This document shows, in pieces, positions 26,086 to 34,293 of a stretch of 41,280 nucleotides of DNA. Within the stretch, counting starts at the first letter, position 1. Each line of letters starts with the position of its first letter. The translations under genes and the position numbers were made by a program. The notes beneath the pieces were generated by a model that saw nothing but the letters and a program-made list of their open reading frames with translations, did not search any database and was not told where the DNA came from. The stretch covers positions 1 through 41,280 of the forward strand of contig CAZSVI010000013.1 of the NCBI GenBank assembly GCA_964610205.1, written 5' to 3'. The stretch comes from CAZSVI01 sp964610205 (GTDB lineage Bacteria; Bacillota; Clostridia; DSM-8532).

Positions 26086-28956
26086 TTATTCAATGGTGTT
26101 CACAATTTCTTCAAAAGTTGCAATCTTATTGGTATCCACACCTGTGATATATGTTATGGAATCCTTTGATGCAACAGAATAATCATCGATGTTGTCAACA
26201 CCCGTAATAGTAACAGTTAATACCTTGCCTGCAACATTAGTTGTGTAATCAAGCTGTGGTCTGAGGGTATTACCATCAGCATCTTTTACAACCAAATCAT
26301 GAGCATATAATAGTTTATCACCATCTGCCAGTGCTTCATTAAAGGTAAGTGCTATCGTGCTGTCCGCTGCATTTGTAAATACAACATCAACATCTTCGTC
26401 AAGTACAGGCTTGATTTTGTCCGCTATTGTCATTGTTGCTGCATTAATCTTTTGTCCGTATACGTTTTCAGACTCATCGTCAATAACGTGTACATAGATT
26501 GGTGTTAATGCCAGCCTAGGATCCAGAGCATATCCTGCATCAGCATCTTCACTCAGGATAGTATAGGTTGCAACTGTTTTATCGTCTACTATGCTTGTTT
26601 CAACAGCAGTAACTGTCAAACCGTAAACAGCAGTGGTAACAGTTGGGCTGTATGAGAGCCGGAAATCATCAACATTAAAGTCAATGGTATCACCGAATTC
26701 AATTACAACAGTATCAAGCGCTGTTGCTTTAGCACTTGCGGTAATATCTCCAGCATTATCCAAATCAACCAGACCGAATAATGCCGTTGTGTAATTTCCC
26801 GCAGCATCGGCTACACGAGCGATTGTCATGACCAGAACCCCAGTCAAATCAATATCATCAACCGGAATTGTAATTTCTACCGACTTATTGTTGCTTGCAA
26901 CATCAATCTCAATATCATCAAAATCCGCAAATACTTTAGTTACTCCGCCGATTACAACGCTGTACTTTTCAAGATCATTCACCGCATATTTGCCTTCTGT
27001 TGCCATAGCTTCCCCAAAGTTGACTTTAACCATCTGACCTTCAGCACCTCTACTGTATACAGTGGCTGAGAAAGAATCAAATAGAGGCTTGGTCTTGTCT
27101 GTAATAGTGAATGAAACAGGAGCATCAACAATAACATTACCTGCCAGATCTTCTACGTCAGAAACGATAAGATCATAGTCGCCGCTTAATGTTCCCGAGA
27201 AAGTAATTCTGTATTCCTTACCGCTTATTTTGGTAACTGCGCTAATAATATCTTCCTCTTCACCGTCTTTTAATACAGCATAGTTTGCAGCTTCCTTAGC
27301 ACTGCTTTCTTCAACGTTTTCACTGTAAGTTACAATGATTTTGTTTTCAGCAACGCCATCCTGTTCAATCTTTTCAACTTCCGGAGGCGTTGTGTCAAGA
27401 ACAACCTCAACCTGAATCATCTGCTGAACGTTCTTGTTATCCCAACGATCTTTAATAGCATCCTTTAATACATAAACATAGGCTGTTCCTTCCGGTAATT
27501 TTTTAGCTTCCGCAAATGTCACAATCATTTTATTTTCATTAAGAGTAACAGTAGCTGATTCGTTAGAACTATTGGTATGATATACTTTATCAACAGTTAA
27601 AGAATTAGCAACAATATCTTCACTCCAGATAAGCGTTACTCCCAAAGGAGAGCAATCTTCATAACCAATAACTTCCGGTGCTTCCGTATCCGGAACAACA
27701 TTGAGCGTATATGAACTACTTGCTACGCTGAATCCGGCATAATCCTTATTATTGGCGTTAGCAGCAAACTTAACTTCTCCTTCTTTTAAGGTTGAGAACA
27801 TCGTTACATACACAACTGTATTGTTGCTTGCAAACTCAGTGTTCTTAACATAAAGTTTTCCATCGTTAACAACAAATCCTGATTTTGGAGCTTCTTTCAT
27901 TGGTTCGGAGAATACTACCTTGAAGGTATCTTTTCCGACAATAGAAACATCAAGAATCACTGGAATATCTTTGTCAAAGAACTCAACATTAATAGTGGTT
28001 TCATCAATAGCTGTACCAGCCAAATCCACAATGTTCTTAATAGTAACATCAGCCTTTGCCTGTTGATCTCTTGCCGCAGCTAGGGTCAATACGACAGTAA
28101 CACCGTCATCCTTGAGCGCCACATCCGCAATAGTTGAACCTGCAACCGTATAATTGTCAGCTTTTTTAGCAGAAGTAGCGTCTACTTCCTGGCTGTATAC
28201 AACATATACCTGAATCAGATTGTCTGCGGAAGCGGTAGCAGTTAATGCAACAGGAGTCGGTTCGGGTGTGGCTGTAGGAGCAAAGAACCCTGCTGCTGCC
28301 ATAGCATCGGCATCAACAGCACCTGCGTCTACCAGTGCCTGAGCCAGTGTGACTCCGTCAGCTGTGATTCCACCCAGAGCGCCAACCATGATACCAACAG
28401 CACTGTCTCTGGTTAATACTTCAGTTGTACCGAAGGTAACAGCTTCGCCTGCACTCAGCATGCCAACTTCAGCGGCTTTACTCAGAACTTCGGCCCAGTC
28501 TGCGCTGTAGCCCATAGCGTTCAGCATGAAGTTAATGAATTCTTTACCGGTAAGCAGATTCTGACCCTTGAATGTAATATTCGGAAGAGTGCTTGCGTCT
28601 GTACCTTTGGTAAGACCATTCTTCACAGCATAAGCCACATATGGCTTCGCCCAATCTGTTACAGTTTCCGGATCTAAAACTTTTGCAAACTGTGCGGCAA
28701 TTTCTTCCGCGGACATTGCCAAAGCTTCAGCTTCCAGGCCACTTGCACGGAGCATAAAAGTCAGGCCCTGTTCTCTTGTGAGATTATCACCGAGACCAAA
28801 ATCCGACGCGGAATAGCCCTTGAACAGGCCTAGATCGTAAAGCTTCTGAGCATCGGCATCATATTTTGTGCCATCAGCCGCAAGTGCAGGAACCATGATT
28901 GATGCAAGCATAGCAACAGTCAGGATAACCGCAAAAAGCTTTTTGAGATTTCTCAT
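26086..28956 (-). CDS. major S-layer-type protein with SLH domains and tandem Ig-like domains
   Basis: This is a 956-residue secreted protein. A signal peptide (residues 1-27, ending VPALAADG) is followed by SLH repeats at about 30-205 (DNLTREQGLTFMLRAS, VTDWAKPYVAYAVKNGLTKG), a TPEPTP linker at about 232-237, and six or more SbsA-type Ig-like domains marked by KVVFSEPMKE, LIWSEDIV, IIVTYSENV, VKVNFGEAM and IALTFNEAL. The composition is acidic and poor in cysteine, as in S-layer proteins. ATG at 28956 follows GGGAGG; an in-frame ATG at 29007 lacks such a site. It has a consensus promoter, a leader of about 135 bases and a strong terminator, implying very high expression. Confidence 0.87.
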   Translation of the reverse strand: MRNLKKLFAVILTVAMLASIMVPALAADGTKYDADAQKLYDLGLFKGYSASDFGLGDNLTREQGLTFMLRASGLEAEALAMSAEEIAAQFAKVLDPETVTDWAKPYVAYAVKNGLTKGTDASTLPNITFKGQNLLTGKEFINFMLNAMGYSADWAEVLSKAAEVGMLSAGEAVTFGTTEVLTRDSAVGIMVGALGGITADGVTLAQALVDAGAVDADAMAAAGFFAPTATPEPTPVALTATASADNLIQVYVVYSQEVDATSAKKADNYTVAGSTIADVALKDDGVTVVLTLAAARDQQAKADVTIKNIVDLAGTAIDETTINVEFFDKDIPVILDVSIVGKDTFKVVFSEPMKEAPKSGFVVNDGKLYVKNTEFASNNTVVYVTMFSTLKEGEVKFAANANNKDYAGFSVASSSYTLNVVPDTEAPEVIGYEDCSPLGVTLIWSEDIVANSLTVDKVYHTNSSNESATVTLNENKMIVTFAEAKKLPEGTAYVYVLKDAIKDRWDNKNVQQMIQVEVVLDTTPPEVEKIEQDGVAENKIIVTYSENVEESSAKEAANYAVLKDGEEEDIISAVTKISGKEYRITFSGTLSGDYDLIVSDVEDLAGNVIVDAPVSFTITDKTKPLFDSFSATVYSRGAEGQMVKVNFGEAMATEGKYAVNDLEKYSVVIGGVTKVFADFDDIEIDVASNNKSVEITIPVDDIDLTGVLVMTIARVADAAGNYTTALFGLVDLDNAGDITASAKATALDTVVIEFGDTIDFNVDDFRLSYSPTVTTAVYGLTVTAVETSIVDDKTVATYTILSEDADAGYALDPRLALTPIYVHVIDDESENVYGQKINAATMTIADKIKPVLDEDVDVVFTNAADSTIALTFNEALADGDKLLYAHDLVVKDADGNTLRPQLDYTTNVAGKVLTVTITGVDNIDDYSVASKDSITYITGVDTNKIATFEEIVNTIE

Positions 28957-29099
28957 GTTAAAATCCTCCCTTTTGGAAATTATGGAAGCAGACGGTTGAT
29001 TTTGCAAAGCCAGGTTACGCCCGCTTCCTTGAAATAACCTAGCCTTGTTTGCTTTATAAATTCAGACAGGCGTCACCGCATATCATGAATTTCAAAGTA

Positions 29100-29128
29100 A
29101 TTATATCACTGGGGATTGGGGGCGTCAA
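29100..29128 (-). promoter_or_regulatory. sigma-A-type promoter of the S-layer gene
   Basis: Read on the minus strand, TTGACG (29123-29128) and a perfect TATAAT (29100-29105) are separated by exactly 17 bases. It is the strongest consensus promoter in the window and lies about 140 bases before the S-layer start codon. Confidence 0.88.
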
Positions 29129-29351
29129 CAACGCCTGTATATGTGTAAACAAATTGTAACTTTATAACAACGCAGTGTAATAATCAGTTTATACAGGTAT
29201 TTCGGTCATTCTAACCCTATAATTCGACGCAATGGGAAAGCTTTTTGTTCCCCGTTTCTGATCGGATAGAGACTATTACCGGATACTCCAAGCATTTATA
29301 CCTATTACATGTTGCCATAACCCATAACCCCTAACCTCTATTTATTATCGG

Positions 29352-29368
29352 CTATTACATTGTAATAG
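29352..29368. promoter_or_regulatory. palindrome, possible operator upstream of the S-layer promoter
   Basis: CTATTACA, a central T, and TGTAATAG form a perfect 8-bp-arm palindrome. The half site CTATTAC occurs twice more, at 29273-29279 and 29302-29308, toward the S-layer promoter. This arrangement suggests a regulator binding region, but no protein can be named. Confidence 0.35.
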
Positions 29369-29400
29369 TTTATCATATTTTAGATCAACTTGGAAATAAA

Positions 29401-29463
29401 TAAAATGAACTAAATAGTGCAAATGGGCTTTTACATCACAAACCAAGCATTTAGTTCATTTTA
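29401..29463 (-). terminator. long inverted repeat, probable dusB terminator
   Basis: Perfect 15-bp arms (29401-29415 and 29449-29463) enclose 33 bases. On the minus strand the second arm runs into TTTTATTTATTT, so the structure could end the dusB transcript 140 bases past its stop. The unusually long loop also allows a small mobile palindrome as an alternative. Confidence 0.5.
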
Positions 29464-29603
29464 AGCTTGATTGCTATAATCGCCGCAAAGAGTGCAAATC
29501 GCTATCTTTCAGGTTATTATTTGCCAAATATAATCGGTAATTGAGATTAAAACTGAATTATTTTATTTCCGGATATCAAAGTTATTTCAACTTGTACACC
29601 TTG

Positions 29604-30608
29604 TTAACTCAGCAGATATTCATCTACAAGCGCCATTACTTCACTAGCTGACGTAAGCTTTATTATTTCAGCCCTTACCCTGGTTGCGCCGGGCATGCCT
29701 TTAATATACCAGGCCAGGTGCTTACGCATTTCCTTAACGGCCGTTGTTTCGCCTTTTTGGTCTATCATCATCTGATAGTGCTCTTTTATGATATGTTGTT
29801 TTTCCTCATTTGTGGGATACGGAAGCAATTCCTTTGTATTAATATAATGAAGAATTCTTTGAAAAATCCAGGGATTTCCCTGGGCGCCTCTACCAATCAT
29901 CACTCCGTCGCAGCCTGTTGTGTTCATCATTTTTACGGCATGCTCCGGTGTGAAAACATCGCCGTTGCCGATGACGGGTATTTTAACCGCCTGCTTAACC
30001 CGGGCAATAATCTCCCAATCGGCTTTTCCGGCATAAAACTGATCACGGGTTCTTCCGTGGACCGTAACCGCTTTGACTCCCGCTTCTTGAGCCATTTGCG
30101 CAAATTCCACGGCGTTGTGCCGGTCAAAACCCTTGCGGAACTTTACCGTAACAGGTTTTTGTGACGCGTTCACTACAGCCGATATAATGCTTTCGGCCAG
30201 CTTTTCATCCCGCATCAAGGCACAGCCTTCACCGTTTTCTACAATCTTTCGAGCGGGGCATCCCATGTTGATATCGATGATGGCGATGTCATTGCGGCTG
30301 TTGAAGGCTTCCGCCGCTTTTGCCATGATTTCGGGTTCCGAGCCGAAAATCTGTACGGCGCAGGGTGCTTCCAGCGGATGTGTTACAGTAAGGCGCTTTG
30401 TTTTTTCATCATTATAATACAGTCCCTTGCCGCTGACCATTTCAGTGCAGGTTAAACCGGCGCCCATTTTAGAGCACAAATAACGGAAGGGCATATCGGT
30501 TATGCCCGCCATGGGGGACAAGAATATATTGTTTTTGGGAGTAAATGAACCGATTTTAATTTTTTGCGCTTTTGTTTTTGTATTATACGTCATTTTTGTT
30601 ATATTCAT
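29604..30608 (-). CDS. dusB: tRNA-dihydrouridine synthase
   Basis: This FMN enzyme of about 334 residues reduces specific uridines in tRNA. Family marks are SPMAGITDMPFR at 31-42, TEMVSGKGL, VQIFGSEPE, the catalytic cysteine in DINMGCPARKI (C117), VKFRKGFD, VTVHGRTRDQFY and IPVIGNGDV. ATG at 30608 is favoured (GGAG about 13 bases upstream); upstream in-frame starts lie inside the broken HepT gene, and ATG 30593 is an alternative. The start overlaps the HepT remnant by 26 bases, so it appears to be translated as part of the transcript from the GtrB-like gene. Confidence 0.92.
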   Translation of the reverse strand: MNITKMTYNTKTKAQKIKIGSFTPKNNIFLSPMAGITDMPFRYLCSKMGAGLTCTEMVSGKGLYYNDEKTKRLTVTHPLEAPCAVQIFGSEPEIMAKAAEAFNSRNDIAIIDINMGCPARKIVENGEGCALMRDEKLAESIISAVVNASQKPVTVKFRKGFDRHNAVEFAQMAQEAGVKAVTVHGRTRDQFYAGKADWEIIARVKQAVKIPVIGNGDVFTPEHAVKMMNTTGCDGVMIGRGAQGNPWIFQRILHYINTKELLPYPTNEEKQHIIKEHYQMMIDQKGETTAVKEMRKHLAWYIKGMPGATRVRAEIIKLTSASEVMALVDEYLLS

Positions 30609-30796
30609 TATTATGAATAGTCTCCAACTGTTTTTTAAGCTCTCCTGCATCCGTGCCAATTATCTCCCATATCAATTGCAGGTTTATACCTTCATAATCG
30701 TGAATTATCCTGTTTCTTAATCCTCTGATTTTATGCCATGGCACTTCGGTATAAGTGCTGATGAATTATTTTATTTAGAGTTTTATCATTTCTCAT
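30583..30796 (-). pseudogene. HepT-type (HEPN, DUF86) toxin gene with internal deletion
   Basis: The gene starts with ATG overlapping the antitoxin stop and reads MRNDKTLNKII, the typical beginning of this family. It then falls out of frame and stops. A different frame gives the typical end: EVPWHKIRGL, then RNRIIHDYEGI, which contains the R-x4-H-x-Y RNase motif, then LQLIWEII and a TAA at 30583-30585. About 60 central codons are missing compared with the usual 110-140-residue protein, and the join shifts the frame. The toxin should be inactive. It sits in the standard antitoxin-toxin order. The family is seen; the loss event is inferred. Confidence 0.82.
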
Positions 30797-31094
30797 ACAG
30801 CACAACTCCCTCAGTTTCAATCTCCTTTAAAATTGAAGATTCTGGCTCTATATGGGATTTGTCAAAAAGATCTATATCCTTACCCAATGCATTGACTAAC
30901 TCTTCCAGCAGACCGATAAAATCCAGGCCTTTCAGTTTACCGTTAGAATCAATATATAAGTCAATGTCACTGTCATTACCGGCTCTGTTTTTTTCATATG
31001 AACCAAAAAGGATGGCTTTATTAACGGGATAAGACCGGAATATTAGTGTGGCCTTATTCTTCAGTTCTTCTATCGTAATAGAATTATTCACCAT
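30786..31094 (-). CDS. MntA-type minimal nucleotidyltransferase antitoxin
   Basis: This 102-residue protein has the minimal nucleotidyltransferase motif G-S-x10-D-x-D: GS at 31-32 and DID at 43-45, inside AILFGSYEKNRAG. Known MntA antitoxins neutralise HepT by transferring AMP to a tyrosine near its RNase motif. Here the catalytic residues are intact while the partner toxin is broken. ATG at 31094 follows AGGGGA and overlaps the GtrB-like gene by 11 bases; the upstream ATG at 31115 is less likely. The gene may be a harmless leftover or a protector against a related toxin elsewhere. Confidence 0.85.
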   Translation of the reverse strand: MVNNSITIEELKNKATLIFRSYPVNKAILFGSYEKNRAGNDSDIDLYIDSNGKLKGLDFIGLLEELVNALGKDIDLFDKSHIEPESSILKEIETEGVVLYEK

Positions 31095-32064
31095 TTTGTT
31101 CCCCTGCCTTCTCATCTTTTGACTTCATTATACCCTTTTTTCTGGAAACTGTATACTTGTATTCTTCCGAGATGATGTAGCGGGGGCGGGATTTTACTTC
31201 ATTATATATCCTGGCTATATAGATTCCTATCATGCCCAGGCTTATCATCAGGCAGCTGCCCATAATCAGCAGCAGAAGGATGACGGTTGTGAAGCCGCCG
31301 ATGGCCCATCCGCGCAGTTTCATCACCAGGGTCTGAATACCCAGTACGACGGAACCCAGCAGGAACAGAATACCTATGAAGGTAACAAACTGCAGGGGCA
31401 GAGATGAAAATGAGGTAAATGCCGTTATGGCAAGCTTTAAAAGCTTCAGCGGCGACCAGCGGCTTTCCCCGGTTTTTCTGTCCGGTACTTTGAAGTAAAC
31501 CTCGGCTCTTGAATATCCTACCCAGGCCGACAGACCCCGGAAGAAGGTCTCTTTTTCCGGCATTTCAAGAAGCGCCTGTACCACTTTTTTGTCCAGAAGC
31601 TTGAAGTCTGAGGCGTTTTCCAATTTGAAACCCGATATGCGGCGCATGATTTTATAAAACAATGAGGCGCCAAGCCGGCTGACCACGCTTTCCCGGCCTC
31701 TGTCCTTTTTTACCGCCTCAACCACTTGAAAGCCCTTTTTCCAAAGAGAGACCATTTCGGGAATCAGTTCGGGCGGGTGCTGCAAATCGGCATCCATGAC
31801 AACACAGGCATCTCCCCCGGCTTTAGAAAGCCCGGCCATGATCGCCGCCTCCTTGCCGAAGTTTCTGCTGAAACGCAGAATCCGCATTTCGGGTTTTGCT
31901 TCAGCCAGACTCTTTAAAACCTGCCATGTGCCGTCACTGGAGCCATCGTCTGCTACAACCAGATTGTAGTCTTCCGGAACCTGAGCCATCATACCGCAAA
32001 CGGTATTAATTGTCTTTTCAATTTGCTTTTCTTCATTATATACGGGTATCACTATTGATATCAT
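31084..32064 (-). CDS. GtrB/DPM1-like polyprenyl-phosphate glycosyltransferase (GT2)
   Basis: The 326-residue protein has a GT2 catalytic domain: ISIVIPVYNEE, ADDGSSDGT near 38-46, and the metal-binding DADLQHPP at 91-98. Two C-terminal membrane helices (about 228-250 and 260-288) and a basic tail follow. This layout is that of GtrB and other enzymes that load a sugar onto polyprenyl phosphate. The product would feed GT-C transferases such as the one encoded at 35.2-36.7 kb. It has its own extended -10 promoter, and GGATGATG precedes the ATG at 32064. Confidence 0.86.
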   Translation of the reverse strand: MISIVIPVYNEEKQIEKTINTVCGMMAQVPEDYNLVVADDGSSDGTWQVLKSLAEAKPEMRILRFSRNFGKEAAIMAGLSKAGGDACVVMDADLQHPPELIPEMVSLWKKGFQVVEAVKKDRGRESVVSRLGASLFYKIMRRISGFKLENASDFKLLDKKVVQALLEMPEKETFFRGLSAWVGYSRAEVYFKVPDRKTGESRWSPLKLLKLAITAFTSFSSLPLQFVTFIGILFLLGSVVLGIQTLVMKLRGWAIGGFTTVILLLLIMGSCLMISLGMIGIYIARIYNEVKSRPRYIISEEYKYTVSRKKGIMKSKDEKAGEQNGE

Positions 32065-32114
32065 ATGGGCATCATCCTTTTTTCCTGATGGACACGTGTG
32101 TTACTGTTAAATGT

Positions 32115-32123
32115 ATTATACCA
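32115..32123 (-). promoter_or_regulatory. extended -10 promoter of the GtrB-like gene
   Basis: On the minus strand the bases read TGGTATAAT, an extended -10 element, 51 bases before the GtrB-like start codon. A TTGCAT lies 15 bases further upstream, giving a short spacer. This supports a separate transcript running through the antitoxin, HepT remnant and dusB. Confidence 0.65.
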
Positions 32124-32268
32124 AAAAAAAGTGAAATGCAATACAAAGCAATAGCCCTTGACGGATCATCGACTCGGACTTCTATGTTTATCGGACTATC
32201 CGTAATAAATATCTGACTAATATTTTTCTTTAAGATTCATAAATGCACAGCAAAATGGTTCATTTATT

Positions 32269-33165
32269 TCAGATACCGGAATTTTGCCGTGTAATATTTC
32301 TTATGTGTTCTTCAAATGGCTTTAATTCAATCGGGTAAAGTTTCAGGGTTTCTTCCATATCGGTGGTTAAATCCTCACTCATGTGGGCTATCTGCTCCGA
32401 GGAAATCCCGGTGGGAAGGCCGGTTTTCTCGGCCAGCTTTGCAAGCCAGTATGCGGGCTTTGCCGGAACGGGGAGGATTCTTCCCTTTCTGTTCATACCT
32501 CTTCCGATGGTTTTTACGAGCTCCTTAAACGGTATGGCATCCCTTCCCGCCGCATACAGGGTTTTTCCGGACTTGAAGTTTTTTATTATTGCTGTTGCAA
32601 GGTCTGTCAGTTCGTCAACATGTATGGGCTGCTCCTTTGCCTTTCCGCTTCCGAAAACCGGCACGGCGGGCAGCTTTTCAACATATGCGGCAATCTTTCC
32701 GAGGCTGCCGTGTCTTCCCTCATAAACAAGAGAAGGCCTTAGGATCATATATTCCAATCCGCTGTTTTTTATTTCTTCCTCGGCCTGAAGTTTTGTTTTG
32801 GCGTACCAGCCTTTTGACTTCAGATCCACATTGATGGTGCTGAAAAAAAGAATTTTTCCTATTCCGTTGTTTCGGCACAGGGCAATGGCGTCTCTTGTGC
32901 CCTGTACATTGATTTTTTCACATATTTTCTTTGATTCGGTTTTGTAATATCCGGCCAGATGAACCATTACGTCTATCCGGGCATCGAGTTTCATTTCCGG
33001 AAGAGCGTCCAGATCTCCGATAACCGGATCCACCTTCGGCAGAAACGGAACCTGTTCCTTGTTCCTGTACAGTGCAAAAATATGATCTACTGCGGGCTCT
33101 TTTGACAGGGTTTCTATCAACCGAGTCCCGATGAACCCGGAAGCGCCTGTTACGAATACGTTCAT
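32269..33165 (-). CDS. SDR-type NAD(P)-dependent epimerase/dehydratase-like protein
   Basis: The 298-residue protein has a Rossmann fold with nucleotide motif TGASGFIG at 6-13, a VHLAGYY strand at about 68-74, the FFSTIN segment, and the active-site Y121-x3-K125 pair in GWYAKTK. It resembles atypical SDRs of the NDUFA9/sugar epimerase kind. ATG at 33165 is chosen because an upstream extension to 33306 would cross a large palindrome and part of the radical SAM gene. With the prenyl-phosphoribosyl-type enzyme nearby, a role in modifying a lipid-linked sugar is possible, comparable to DprE2; this is inference. Confidence 0.78.
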   Translation of the reverse strand: MNVFVTGASGFIGTRLIETLSKEPAVDHIFALYRNKEQVPFLPKVDPVIGDLDALPEMKLDARIDVMVHLAGYYKTESKKICEKINVQGTRDAIALCRNNGIGKILFFSTINVDLKSKGWYAKTKLQAEEEIKNSGLEYMILRPSLVYEGRHGSLGKIAAYVEKLPAVPVFGSGKAKEQPIHVDELTDLATAIIKNFKSGKTLYAAGRDAIPFKELVKTIGRGMNRKGRILPVPAKPAYWLAKLAEKTGLPTGISSEQIAHMSEDLTTDMEETLKLYPIELKPFEEHIRNITRQNSGI

Positions 33166-33180
33166 TTTCCCATCCCTTTC

Positions 33181-33233
33181 GGGGACGATTCTCTCGCTTC
33201 CTCCCGGCGGAAGGAAGCGAAAGAACCGTCCCC
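33181..33233. repeat. large imperfect palindrome, REP-like
   Basis: Two 21-base arms (33181-33201 and 33213-33233) match at 19 positions and enclose 11 bases. The outer parts read GGGGACG and CGTCCCC. The whole element fills the gap between the radical SAM and SDR genes. Similar GGGGACGGTTCT-type palindromes recur in clostridial genomes as I recall them, possibly spread by REP-associated transposases, but only one copy is visible here. Confidence 0.6.
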
Positions 33234-33239
33234 CTGCTT

Positions 33240-34235
33240 CTAAAAAAAGTTCCCGTATTTTATAAGCTGGCGGATTACGACGGGGGCGTTCCATAAAATA
33301 GCCCACCTCTTCCGCCAGAGCACACCTATTTCCCTGGCGTCATTATAAAAGCACGGGGTGTTTTTGTTGCACTCCTTAAGATTTTGTGAAAAAGCTCTCC
33401 TGTCTCTTTCAAAGGTTTCCAGGCCGAAGGTATGGTCGGTAAACTCGATGCAGGGGCTTTTTACTCCGGTTTCGGTCATCAGGAAAGAGTACCTCGCCGC
33501 GTCACACAGGTGCATTTCCTCTCCTTTGATATACCGGATGTGCTCCTGGTATACCAGGTACGCAAGGAAATTGTTATCTTTGGCCTTTGCCGACATATAA
33601 AGGAATATTTCCCGCACATCCTTCCACCCATAGGCCAGTTCATCATTTTTCTTACCGGCCACGCCACGGACAAAGATATAGGGCCTTATGGCGTACATGA
33701 AGCCGTGCCGGGACGCGAACTCTTCCAGCTTTTTTATATCATTGAACCGGGACAGCCCGGTGATTGTTGTGGTAACAGACCAGTTTCCCTTTCTTTCAAG
33801 GCCCGATATTTTTTCAATGTTGCCGAGAATCACGGGAAGCCTGTCGGATCCCCGGAGTTTCTCAAACAGGGCCGGCTCCATCGAGTCTATGCTTATTGCC
33901 AGGTTGCACCGGCGCTTTGCGATTTCGGCGGCGATTTCAGGCGTGAGAAGAATTCCGTTTGTGATTATTGTGGGTTTTATACGGTATTTCAGAAAAAGAT
34001 CGATAACCTCAATAATATCCTTGCGTACCAGGGGTTCTCCACCCTGAATAAAAACATACCGGATCCCGAAGCGTTTAAGCTTGCGGATTTCCTGCTCCAG
34101 CTTCTCTAAGCTCATATCCTCGCTTTTCGTTTTCCATATATTACACATCAAGCAGCGCTGATTGCAAAGCTTTGTAACATCATATATGACCAGAATCGGC
34201 CTTTTAAACAAAACGTTTATTAATGCTCTTATCAT
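33240..34235 (-). CDS. radical SAM protein
   Basis: The 331-residue protein has the iron-sulfur motif C-x3-C-x2-C (C24, C28, C31 in KLCNQRCLMC) and GGEP at 65-68 for S-adenosylmethionine binding, then TIITNGILL and LAISIDSMEP strands. C-terminal cysteines in LCDAARYSF, SPCIEF and ECNKNTPCF suggest a SPASM-like second cluster region. It resembles unassigned radical SAM proteins found in glycolipid and hopanoid clusters; the substrate is unknown. The start at 34235 lies 35 bases after an extended -10 promoter. The gene is followed by the palindrome and the SDR gene. Confidence 0.82.
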   Translation of the reverse strand: MIRALINVLFKRPILVIYDVTKLCNQRCLMCNIWKTKSEDMSLEKLEQEIRKLKRFGIRYVFIQGGEPLVRKDIIEVIDLFLKYRIKPTIITNGILLTPEIAAEIAKRRCNLAISIDSMEPALFEKLRGSDRLPVILGNIEKISGLERKGNWSVTTTITGLSRFNDIKKLEEFASRHGFMYAIRPYIFVRGVAGKKNDELAYGWKDVREIFLYMSAKAKDNNFLAYLVYQEHIRYIKGEEMHLCDAARYSFLMTETGVKSPCIEFTDHTFGLETFERDRRAFSQNLKECNKNTPCFYNDAREIGVLWRKRWAILWNAPVVIRQLIKYGNFF

Positions 34236-34270
34236 AATTTCATCCTTTTACAAAATAACGTGCATTTCTT

Positions 34271-34279
34271 ATTATACCA
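34271..34279 (-). promoter_or_regulatory. extended -10 promoter of the radical SAM gene
   Basis: TGGTATAAT on the minus strand, 35 bases before the radical SAM start codon. No good -35 box is seen. The same nine bases occur at the promoters near 32115 and 36861. Confidence 0.6.
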
Positions 34280-34293
34280 TTAATTTTTGAATT

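Larger units (their letters stand above)
28957..29603 (-). other. 647-base intergenic region upstream of the S-layer gene
   Basis: No gene is seen here. It contains the S-layer promoter, a leader of about 135 bases with a possible stem (AGGTTA 29012-29017 pairing with TAACCT 29035-29040), three copies of CTATTAC (29273, 29302, 29353), one of them inside a palindrome at 29352-29368, and a long inverted repeat at 29401-29463 that probably ends the dusB transcript. Confidence 0.6.

Noticed and set aside
29220..29470. CRISPR-like repeats (CTATTAC copies)
   Set aside because: The copies are seven bases long with unequal spacing and no direct-repeat/spacer structure or cas genes.
30115..30417. 100-codon plus-strand frame opposite dusB
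   Set aside because: It is antisense to a well-supported enzyme gene with its catalytic cysteine motif.
32161..32210. Direct repeats TCGGACT at 32174 and 32191
   Set aside because: Only two short copies; too little to claim an operator or a repeat element.
33166..33306. 47-residue N-terminal extension of the SDR protein
   Set aside because: It would run through the REP-like palindrome and the end of the radical SAM gene; the GxxGxxG motif starts properly at the ATG at 33165.
33432..34109. 225-codon plus-strand frame opposite the radical SAM gene
   Set aside because: It lies wholly within a gene with an intact C-x3-C-x2-C and GGEP motif; the long open frame follows from the GC-rich complement.
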